This document shows positions 57,701-64,000 of a stretch of DNA of 64,000 nt, in pieces. The translations under genes were made by a program, and so were the position numbers. How positions within the stretch are numbered: the first letter of the stretch is position 1; the number at the start of each line of letters is the position of its first letter. The stretch comes from Aquitalea magnusonii (GTDB lineage Bacteria > Pseudomonadota > Gammaproteobacteria > Burkholderiales > Chromobacteriaceae). The notes beneath the pieces are model-generated. The model saw nothing but the letters and a program-made list of their open reading frames with translations. It ran no database searches and was not told the DNA's origin. The stretch is from assembly GCF_002217795.2 (NCBI RefSeq), contig NZ_AP018823.1, positions 2,542,001-2,606,000 of the forward strand, written 5' to 3'.

Positions 57701-59614
57701 ATGATCCAACTGAAAAACCTCAGCCTGCGTCGCGGGCTGAAAGACTTGCTGATCGACGCCAGCCTCACCCTCAACCCCGGCTACAAGACCGGCCTGGTCG
57801 GTGCCAACGGCGTGGGCAAGTCCAGCCTGTTTGCCCTGCTCAAGGGTGAATTGCACGCCGATGCCGGCGATGCCGACATTCCCAAGCAATGGGTGATGGC
57901 GCACGTAGCGCAGGAAACCCCGGCGCTGGATACCGCCGCCATCGACTATGTGCTGGATGGCGATCAGGAATTGCGCCAACTGGAAGCCGAACTGGCCGCC
58001 GCCGAGGCGCGTGATGACGGCAGTGCCATTGGTCATCTGCATGGCGAGCTGGCACGCATTGAAGCCTATTCCGCCCCGGCCCGTGCCGCCAAACTGCTGA
58101 CCGGCCTGGGCTTTGCCGTGGAAGCGCACCGCAACCCGGTGAAGAGTTTCTCCGGTGGCTGGCGCATGCGGCTGAACCTGGCCCAGGCGCTGATGTGCCG
58201 CTCCGACCTGCTGCTGCTGGACGAGCCCACCAACCACCTGGACCTGGAAACCGTGCTGTGGCTGGAAGACTGGCTGCAAAGCTATCCGGGCACCTTGCTG
58301 ATCATCTCGCACGACCGCGACTTCCTGGACAGCATCTGCAGCCATATTGCCGAAGTGGCCAACCAGACCCTGACGCTCTACACCGGCAATTACAGCCAGT
58401 TTGAAACCATGCGGGCGGAAAAGCTGGCGCGCCAGCAGGGCGAATATGACAAGCAGCAACGCCAGATCGCCCATCTGGAATCCTTCATCACCCGTTTCAA
58501 GGCCAAGGCCAGCAAGGCAAGGCAGGCGCAAAGCCGGGTGAAGGCACTGGAAAAGCTGGAGCGCATTGCCCCGGCCCACGTCGCCTCGCCGTTTGATTTT
58601 CACTTCGACAGCCCGGACAACCTGCCCAACCCGCTGCTGCGGCTGGACAAGGTGGATATCGGCTATGGCAGCAGCACCATACTGCGCGGGCTGTCGCTGT
58701 CAGTGGAAGCCGGCAGCCGCATCGGCCTCTTGGGGGTGAACGGTGCCGGTAAATCCACGCTGGTGAAACTGCTGGCGGGCGACCTGCCGCAGCAAGCTGG
58801 CGAGGTAATCAAGGCGCAAACGCTGAAGATTGGCTATTTCGCCCAGCACCAGCTGGAAACCCTGCGCGAGGATGAATCGCCATTGCAGCACATGCAGCGG
58901 CTGGCCCCGACGGTGCGCGAGCTGGAACTACGCAGCTTTCTGGGCGGTTTCAACTTCCGCGGCGACAGCGCCACCGATCTGGTCGGCCCGATGTCCGGTG
59001 GCGAAAAAGCCCGTCTGGCGCTGGCGATGATTGTGTGGCAAAAGCCCAATCTCTTGCTGCTGGACGAACCCACCAACCACCTGGACCTGGAAATGCGCCA
59101 TGCGCTGACACTGGCCTTGCAGGACTTCTCCGGCGCGCTGATTGTGGTATCGCACGACCGCAGTCTGCTGGAATCCACCACCGACCTGTTCTGGCTGGTC
59201 AGCGATGGCACGGTCAAGCCGTTTGATGGTGATCTGGAAGACTACCGTCAGTGGCGTCTGGCCCAACTGGCCGAAGGCAACAAGCCATCCAGCGGCGACG
59301 CCCAGTCGGTCAACCGCAAGGAACAAAAGCGCCAGGAAGCCGAAGCCCGCCAGAAACTGGCGCAGCTGAAAAAGCCGCTGCTGAGCAAACTGGCCAAGCT
59401 GGAAAAGCAGTTGGAGCAACTGAGCGGCGAGAAAAACCAGCTGGATGCCTTCATGTCCGGTGAAGATGCCTATAGCGATGCCAACAAGGCAAAACTGGCC
59501 GAAGCCGTCAAACGGCTGGGCGTGGTCAGCAGCGAACTGGCGCAGGTGGAGGAAGACTGGATGCTGCTGCAAGAAGAGCTGGAAGCGCTGGAAAGCAGCA
59601 CACAGGCCGACTGA
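57701..59614 (+). CDS. ABC-F family ATPase (YheS-like)
   Basis: Ribosome-associated twin ABC ATPase, 637 residues, no membrane spans. First cassette: Walker A GLVGANGVGKSSLFALLKG, signature SFSGGWRMRLNLAQAL, Walker B LLLLDEPTNHLDLETV. An arginine/lysine-rich P-site linker (about 260-305: RFKAKASKARQAQSRVKALE) joins to the second cassette (GLLGVNGAGKSTLVKLLAG; MSGGEKARLALAM; DEPTNHLDLEM). The charged C-terminal coiled coil (about 535-635) is as in YheS/Uup. YheS helps resolve stalled translation of certain nascent chains. Stop precedes an AT-rich gap. Confidence 0.93.
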   Translation: MIQLKNLSLRRGLKDLLIDASLTLNPGYKTGLVGANGVGKSSLFALLKGELHADAGDADIPKQWVMAHVAQETPALDTAAIDYVLDGDQELRQLEAELAAAEARDDGSAIGHLHGELARIEAYSAPARAAKLLTGLGFAVEAHRNPVKSFSGGWRMRLNLAQALMCRSDLLLLDEPTNHLDLETVLWLEDWLQSYPGTLLIISHDRDFLDSICSHIAEVANQTLTLYTGNYSQFETMRAEKLARQQGEYDKQQRQIAHLESFITRFKAKASKARQAQSRVKALEKLERIAPAHVASPFDFHFDSPDNLPNPLLRLDKVDIGYGSSTILRGLSLSVEAGSRIGLLGVNGAGKSTLVKLLAGDLPQQAGEVIKAQTLKIGYFAQHQLETLREDESPLQHMQRLAPTVRELELRSFLGGFNFRGDSATDLVGPMSGGEKARLALAMIVWQKPNLLLLDEPTNHLDLEMRHALTLALQDFSGALIVVSHDRSLLESTTDLFWLVSDGTVKPFDGDLEDYRQWRLAQLAEGNKPSSGDAQSVNRKEQKRQEAEARQKLAQLKKPLLSKLAKLEKQLEQLSGEKNQLDAFMSGEDAYSDANKAKLAEAVKRLGVVSSELAQVEEDWMLLQEELEALESSTQAD

Positions 59615-59976
59615 AACCGTTAACGGTCAAGGGTTGTGGCCAGTTGGCCATGGCCACGCCCTTGCAGCGGGCCGCAATTATCCACAGCAATCAGCGGATA
59701 ACTCTGTGGATAAGTACTGAACAAATAAAAAAAGTCTTTTGCCGTGAGCCACTTGCTGGCGCTGCCTAGAAAAAAGGCAAAACTGCACAAATTGGCCATG
59801 GATTCACTGCAGATACCAAGAATGTAATATTCAGAATCAACAAGCCATCGCAAATTGTTGTTTTTATTGAGTTATATATTATTTTTATCGAAGCTTAGCT
59901 GATGTTATTCTGAATAAAAATACCAAAAGCATATAACCTTGCATCCTGCAATTCACAGTGACCGTCAGCAAGCCGA
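59615..59976. other. AT-rich intergenic gap with inverted perfect DnaA boxes
   Basis: This 362-base gap lies between two converging genes, so it need not hold a promoter. TTATCCACA (59678-59686) and its reverse complement TGTGGATAA (59705-59713) are perfect 9-mer DnaA boxes 18 bases apart, with a third weaker match (GGATAA) between them. From about 59815 to 59940 the DNA is rich in A+T, with TTATATATTATTTTTATC. No gene is seen in it. It might be a DnaA-titration or reactivation site (datA/DARS-like), or an origin; dnaA, dnaN, gidA and rpmH are not in the window. Confidence 0.5.
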
Positions 59977-61368
59977 TCAGGCAAGTAACTTGCCCGGATT
60001 CATGATGCAGTTGGGATCAAATACCGCCTTGACCCCACGCATCAGGGCAATCTCCTCTGCCGAACGCGTTACCCCCAGATAATCGCGCTTGAGCAAGCCC
60101 ACGCCATGCTCGGCTGACATGCTGCCGGCAAACTCCGCCACCAGCGCAAACACCTGGCCGTTCACCTGCTCGCAGGCATGACGAAAATCCTCTAGCGCCC
60201 AACTGGCCGGTTTCAACACATTGATGTGCAGATTGCCATCGCCGATATGGCCATACCACAGCACCTCGAAGTCCGGGTAATCACGCGCCAGCACGCCTTG
60301 CAAACGCGCCACGAATTGCGGCAGCCGGCTCAGCACCACCGAGATGTCATTCTTGTACGGCGTATACGGCGTGATGGCGGCGCTGATGCCCTCGCGCAAG
60401 CGCCACAAGGACTTGGCCTGCTGCTGCGACTGGGCAATGACGCCATCACACACCCAGCCTTGCTCCAGGCAAGCAGAAAACACCTGCAAGACAGCTTCTT
60501 CCTGCGACTGGACTGCGGTTTCCAGCTCCAGCAATACATAGAAAGGCTGACGTTCAGCCAGCGGCGCTGTTGCCTGCTGGGCAGCCAGCACATGGGTCAG
60601 CGCCAGATCAGAAAAGAATTCGAAAGCCTGCAGCGTCAGCGCGCTGCGGAAGGCGTGAAACACCGCCATGATGTCTGCCAGCCTGGGCAAGGCCAGCAAT
60701 AGCACCGTGGTGGCCGGTGGCAGATCGGTCAGGCGCATGGTGGCCTCCACCACCAGCCCCAGCGTGCCTTCCGAGCCGATGAACAGGTGGCGGAAGTCGT
60801 AGCCGGCATTGTTCTTGGCAAGGCCCAGATTGCACTCCAGTACCTCACCGCTACCGCTCACCGCCGTAAGGCCAGCCACCCACTCCCGCGTCATGCCATA
60901 GCGCACCACCCGGATACCGCCTGCATTGGTGGCGATATTGCCGCCGATCTGGCTGGAGCCACTGGAGGCAAAGTCCACCGGGTAATACAGGCCGTGGTCG
61001 GCAGCAAACTGCTGCAAGGCGGCGGTGATCACCCCGGCCTGGCAGCGCACGGTGCGCGCCAGCGGGTCAAAACCGTCAATGCGGTTCATGCGCTCCAGCG
61101 ACACCACCACCTCGCCCTGCGCGGCAACAGCACCGCCAGACAGGCCGGTACGGCCGCCAGAGGGGACAATGCCCACCCCCTGCGCATTGGCCCAGCGCAC
61201 CACCGCCTGCACTTCTTCGATACCCATCGGAAACACGATGGCAGCCGCCCGTGGCGTGGTGTAGCGCGTCCAGTCCTGGCCATAGCGCTCACACGTTTCT
61301 GCATCAAGATGGATACGATCGGCAGGCAGAATGGCCTGCAAGCTGGTCAACTGGGAGGCGGTAAGCAC
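59977..61368 (-). CDS. FAD-linked oxidase, GlcD/D-2-hydroxyglutarate dehydrogenase-like
   Basis: Flavoprotein of 463 residues of the VAO/PCMH group, oxidising D-2-hydroxy acids (glycolate, D-lactate or D-2-hydroxyglutarate). The FAD domain has IVPSGGRTGLSGGAVAAQGE (about 67-86) and SQIGGNIATNAGGIRVVRYG (about 138-157); then the cap, with WYGHIGDGNLHINVLKPASW and SAEHGVGLLKRDYLG, and the C-terminus DPNCIMNPGKLLA. No iron-sulfur partner is adjacent, so it is a single-subunit type. Starts at GTG with a weak ribosome-binding site. The substrate cannot be chosen from sequence alone. Confidence 0.88.
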   Translation of the reverse strand: MLTASQLTSLQAILPADRIHLDAETCERYGQDWTRYTTPRAAAIVFPMGIEEVQAVVRWANAQGVGIVPSGGRTGLSGGAVAAQGEVVVSLERMNRIDGFDPLARTVRCQAGVITAALQQFAADHGLYYPVDFASSGSSQIGGNIATNAGGIRVVRYGMTREWVAGLTAVSGSGEVLECNLGLAKNNAGYDFRHLFIGSEGTLGLVVEATMRLTDLPPATTVLLLALPRLADIMAVFHAFRSALTLQAFEFFSDLALTHVLAAQQATAPLAERQPFYVLLELETAVQSQEEAVLQVFSACLEQGWVCDGVIAQSQQQAKSLWRLREGISAAITPYTPYKNDISVVLSRLPQFVARLQGVLARDYPDFEVLWYGHIGDGNLHINVLKPASWALEDFRHACEQVNGQVFALVAEFAGSMSAEHGVGLLKRDYLGVTRSAEEIALMRGVKAVFDPNCIMNPGKLLA

Positions 61369-61444
61369 GGCGAGGCTTTCTGATAAAGGCGACAGTTACG
61401 GTCATGCCGGAGATGGGCTCCAGCCTAGCACAAGCAGCAGGCAT

Positions 61445-61475
61445 GAAAAAAGCCGCCCCCAATGGAAGCGGCTTG
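61445..61475 (-). terminator. Terminator after accD
   Basis: On the minus strand AAGCCGC and GCGGCTT pair around an 11-base loop, followed by TTTT. Lies 20 bases after the accD stop. Confidence 0.8.
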
Positions 61476-61493
61476 TGGCTTGCTGGCCGGAAA

Positions 61494-62363
61494 TCAGGCG
61501 ACTGCAGGCTGCTTTTGCAGCATGGCCACCAGTTCGGCAATCTTGCGCTTGAGTTCGCGACGATCGACGATCATGTCGATGGCACCCTTTTCCAGCAGGA
61601 ATTCGGAACGCTGGAAGCCTTCCGGCAGGGTCTCACGCACGGTCTGCTCGATCACGCGCGGGCCGGCAAAACCGATCAGCGCTCCCGGTTCGCCAATCAC
61701 CACATCACCCAGGAAGGCGAAGGAGGCGGACACGCCACCCATGGTGGGATCGGTCAGCACCGAAATGAAAGGCAGTTGGTGATCGGTCAGCAGTTGCAGT
61801 GCGGCACTGGTCTTGGCCATCTGCATCAGCGAGTTCAGGCCTTCCTGCATGCGCGCACCACCGGATGCCGCCACGCAGATGAACGGGGCCTTGGCTTCGA
61901 TGGCGGCTTGCACGCCACGCACGAAACGCTCACCCACCACCGAACCCATGGAACCACCGATGAAACGGAATTCAAAGGCTGCCACCACGGCCGGCATGGA
62001 ATGAATGCTGCCTTGCATCACCACCAGCGCATCGTCTTCACCGGTGCTGTTTTGCGCGGCTGCCAGGCGATCGGGATAGCGTTTGCCATCCTTGAACTTC
62101 AGAATGTCCACCGGTTTGACTTCGGCACCGATTTCGCGGCGGCCTTCGTCATCCAGCAGCATGTCCAGCCGCTGACGGGCATTCAGCGGATGGTGATGAT
62201 TACATTTCGGACAAACCTGCAGATTGCTCTCCAGGTCGGTGTAATACAGTACGGCTTCACATGCCGGGCACTTGCTCCACAGCCCCTCCGGTACCGCTGA
62301 AGGCTTGTCAGCGCGGGAATCGCGCTTGATCTTCGGCGGCAGGAGCTTGTTCAACCAGCTCAT
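61494..62363 (-). CDS. accD: Acetyl-CoA carboxylase carboxyltransferase beta subunit
   Basis: Beta half of the carboxyltransferase making malonyl-CoA for fatty acid synthesis; partner is AccA. The 289-residue protein has the N-terminal zinc ribbon [13 protein letters not shown] ... CPKC (about 32-54) and the crotonase-fold core with [20 protein letters not shown] and [20 protein letters not shown]. The ATG at 62361-62363 has AAGGAG before it. Located after trpA, the usual order in Betaproteobacteria. Confidence 0.97.
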   Translation of the reverse strand: MSWLNKLLPPKIKRDSRADKPSAVPEGLWSKCPACEAVLYYTDLESNLQVCPKCNHHHPLNARQRLDMLLDDEGRREIGAEVKPVDILKFKDGKRYPDRLAAAQNSTGEDDALVVMQGSIHSMPAVVAAFEFRFIGGSMGSVVGERFVRGVQAAIEAKAPFICVAASGGARMQEGLNSLMQMAKTSAALQLLTDHQLPFISVLTDPTMGGVSASFAFLGDVVIGEPGALIGFAGPRVIEQTVRETLPEGFQRSEFLLEKGAIDMIVDRRELKRKIAELVAMLQKQPAVA

Positions 62364-62381
62364 GCTGACTCCTTGCTCAAC

Positions 62382-62408
62382 ACAACCCGGCCACACCAGC
62401 CGGGTTGT
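62382..62408 (-). promoter_or_regulatory. Hairpin in the accD leader
   Basis: ACAACCCGGC pairs with GCCGGGTTGT around a 7-base loop, 19 bases before the accD start. No T-run; it may affect mRNA stability or accD translation. Confidence 0.4.
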
Positions 62409-62411
62409 CAG

Positions 62412-62437
62412 TAAAACGGGGTGATGTCACCCCGTTT
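62412..62437 (-). terminator. Palindromic hairpin after trpA
   Basis: AAACGGGGTGA and TCACCCCGTTT pair almost without a loop, nine bases after the trpA stop; on the minus strand TTTT then ACTG follows. Probable terminator, possibly partial. Confidence 0.65.
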
Positions 62438-62446
62438 GCGTGTTCC

Positions 62447-63235
62447 TTAAAGAATGGCAGCTTTCAATTCCGCTACCAGACCGGTCAACCGCTCTTTGGC
62501 GGTTTGTTCTGTCGCCGCCTCGATTTCCTGCACCAGTCGGCTCCCCACCACCACGGCATCAGCCGTCACGGAGATGGCCTTGGCTGTGGCGGCATCGCGA
62601 ATGCCGAAGCCAACGCCGATGGGAACCTGAATATGTGCTCTAAGGGCGGCAATTTTACGCGCTACATCGTCAATGTCCAGATTTCCTGCACCGGTGACGC
62701 CTTTGAGCGACACATAATAGACATAACCACGGGCGTGACGGGCGATTTCGCGCACCCGTGCCTCTGGCGTGGTAGGGGCAATCAGGAATACCGGGTCGAG
62801 GTCTGCCGCGATCAGCGCGGCAGACAGATCCGCCGCTTCTTCCGGCGGGCAATCCACGGTCAGCACACCATCCACCCCTGCTTCACGCGCTGCTGTGGCA
62901 AACGCCGCATAGCCCATGACGAATACCGGGTTGAGATAACCCATCAGTACGACTGGCGTGGTGGTGTTGGTTTTGCGGAATTCCGCCACCATGGCCAGCA
63001 CATCGCGCAGACCCACCTTGTGAACCAGTGCGCGTTCCGAAGCGCGCTGGATCACCGGGCCGTCGGCCATCGGGTCGGAAAACGGCACGCCCAGTTCGAT
63101 GATGTCGGCACCACCATCCACCAGACCGTGCATCAGCTCGACGGTGCGGGACGGATGCGGGTCGCCAGCGGTAATGAAGGGAATCAGCGCCTTCTTGCCC
63201 TGCAGGGCAGCAAAACATGCAGCAATACGTGACAT
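62447..63235 (-). CDS. trpA: Tryptophan synthase alpha chain
   Basis: Cleaves indole-3-glycerol phosphate to indole, which is channelled to TrpB. The 262-residue TIM barrel shows [20 protein letters not shown], catalytic Glu in [20 protein letters not shown] (Glu about 48, Asp about 59), and the phosphate loop [15 protein letters not shown] then [11 protein letters not shown]. It follows trpB by 18 bases in the same operon. Confidence 0.97.
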   Translation of the reverse strand: MSRIAACFAALQGKKALIPFITAGDPHPSRTVELMHGLVDGGADIIELGVPFSDPMADGPVIQRASERALVHKVGLRDVLAMVAEFRKTNTTTPVVLMGYLNPVFVMGYAAFATAAREAGVDGVLTVDCPPEEAADLSAALIAADLDPVFLIAPTTPEARVREIARHARGYVYYVSLKGVTGAGNLDIDDVARKIAALRAHIQVPIGVGFGIRDAATAKAISVTADAVVVGSRLVQEIEAATEQTAKERLTGLVAELKAAIL

Positions 63236-63253
63236 AAGCCTTCCTTCGCCTTG

Positions 63254-64000
63254 TTACAGCGTGATACCGGCCAGGCCGGCCACGGTATTGATGTCCTTGT
63301 CGCCACGGCCGGACAGGTTGACCAGAATCACCTTGTCCTTGCCCATGGTGGGTGCCACCTTGGCAGCCCAGGCCAGCGCGTGGCTGGACTCCAGCGCCGG
63401 GATGATGCCTTCCAGGTGACAGCAGTCATGGAAGGCAGCAAGGGCTTCCTTGTCGTCGATGGCAACGTATTCGGCGCGGCCAATGTCCTTGAGATAGCTG
63501 TGCTCAGGGCCAACGCCGGGATAATCCAGACCGGCCGATACCGAATGGGTCTCGACAACCTGACCGTTGGCATCCTGCATCAGATAGCTCTTGGCACCGT
63601 GCAGCACGCCTACGCCGGCACCGCCGGACAAGGGGGCGGCATGCATGCCGCTGTCAATGCCGTGACCTCCGGCTTCCACGCCCACCAGGCGCACGCCGTC
63701 CACATTGATGTAGGGATAGAACATGCCGATGGCGTTAGAACCGCCACCCACGCAGGCCACCACCACATCCGGCTGGCGGCCAGCCACTTCGGGCATTTGC
63801 TCCTTGGACTCTTCGCCAATCACCGACAGGAAGTCACGCACCATCATCGGGTAAGGATGCGGGCCGGCTGCCGTGCCCAGAATGTAGAAGGTGCTGTCGA
63901 CATTGGTCACCCAGTCGCGCATGGCTTCGTTCAATGCGTCCTTCAGGGTTTTGGAACCGGACTCCACCGGCACCACGGTGGCACCCAGCAGCTTCATGCG
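63254..64000 (-). CDS. trpB: Tryptophan synthase beta chain (3' part, cut by window edge)
   Basis: PLP enzyme joining indole and serine to tryptophan. Only the C-terminal 248 residues are in the window; the N-terminus, with the PLP lysine, lies to the right. Seen here: the phosphate-binding loop [16 protein letters not shown], the substrate segment [20 protein letters not shown], and [11 protein letters not shown] near the end. In line with trpA. Confidence 0.97.
   Translation of the reverse strand, partial: RMKLLGATVVPVESGSKTLKDALNEAMRDWVTNVDSTFYILGTAAGPHPYPMMVRDFLSVIGEESKEQMPEVAGRQPDVVVACVGGGSNAIGMFYPYINVDGVRLVGVEAGGHGIDSGMHAAPLSGGAGVGVLHGAKSYLMQDANGQVVETHSVSAGLDYPGVGPEHSYLKDIGRAEYVAIDDKEALAAFHDCCHLEGIIPALESSHALAWAAKVAPTMGKDKVILVNLSGRGDKDINTVAGLAGITL

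Noticed and set aside
59615..59976. Calling this gap oriC
   Set aside because: Only two perfect DnaA boxes and no origin-linked genes (dnaA, dnaN, gyrB, gidA, rpmH) are near; reported instead as a DnaA-box locus of unknown role.

Overview
The window (about 60% G+C overall) looks like chromosomal core DNA of a betaproteobacterium of the order Neisseriales, most likely Chromobacteriaceae (Chromobacterium/Aquitalea/Vogesella-like). This is inferred from gene content and protein similarity recalled from memory: thrS-infC-rpmI-rplT-pheS-pheT-ihfA-merR order, tgt-yajC-secD-secF, a polar-flagellum flg operon with sigma-54 and sigma-28 promoters, and arginine/putrescine genes. No insertion sequence, prophage or CRISPR array is visible. 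One CRISPR gene, a cas3 cut by the left edge, shows that a type I system lies just outside.

Layout. 1-1758: 5' part of cas3 (minus). 2.2-3.9 kb: a methyl-accepting chemotaxis protein. 4.1-11.7 kb (minus): tRNA-Pro, then (in transcription order) thrS, infC, rpmI, rplT, pheS, pheT, ihfA and a MerR-type regulator; infC appears to start at AUA. 11.9 kb: tRNA-Val. 12.2-22.4 kb (plus): tgt, yajC, secD, secF, dedA, mutL, tdk, sbcB, miaA. 22.6-26.6 kb: ridA (minus) and, divergent, a magnesium module made of an Nramp-related transporter and MgtC, preceded by a leader of roughly 950 nt with three small ORFs that have good ribosome-binding sites. 26.6-32.9 kb: desaturase, a frameshifted DUF945 gene, Fur-controlled bfd, nudJ, an unknown periplasmic protein, mnmA, a LuxR-type regulator. 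33.0-40.2 kb: polyamine region (C-N hydrolase, puuP-like importer, speA, puuB-like oxidase, orphan potG). 40.8-45.5 kb: EAL-CBS-GGDEF protein, alpha/beta hydrolase, LiuC-like crotonase, astE. 45.6-55.8 kb (minus): flgBCDEFGHIJKL. 56.1-64.0 kb: osmC-like, tsaD, ABC-F ATPase, a pair of perfect DnaA boxes in an AT-rich gap, a GlcD-type FAD oxidase, accD, trpA and the 3' part of trpB.

How it fits together. The region from 4 to 22 kb is translation, tRNA modification, protein export and DNA repair. The 33-45 kb part makes, imports and degrades arginine-derived putrescine. The flg operon has a sigma-54 promoter before flgB, a terminator after flgI and a near-consensus FliA promoter before flgK, matching the usual early/late flagellar hierarchy.

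The most promising undescribed element is the leader at 23.1-24.1 kb. It sits in front of a transporter with Mg-type rather than Mn/Fe-type Nramp motifs and of mgtC. Its last small ORF begins Met-Asp-Pro-Tyr-Pro, like the acidic/proline leader peptides of enterobacterial mgtA, and is followed at once by a C-rich tract. It may be an independently built Mg2+-sensing attenuator. This is an inference from sequence only.
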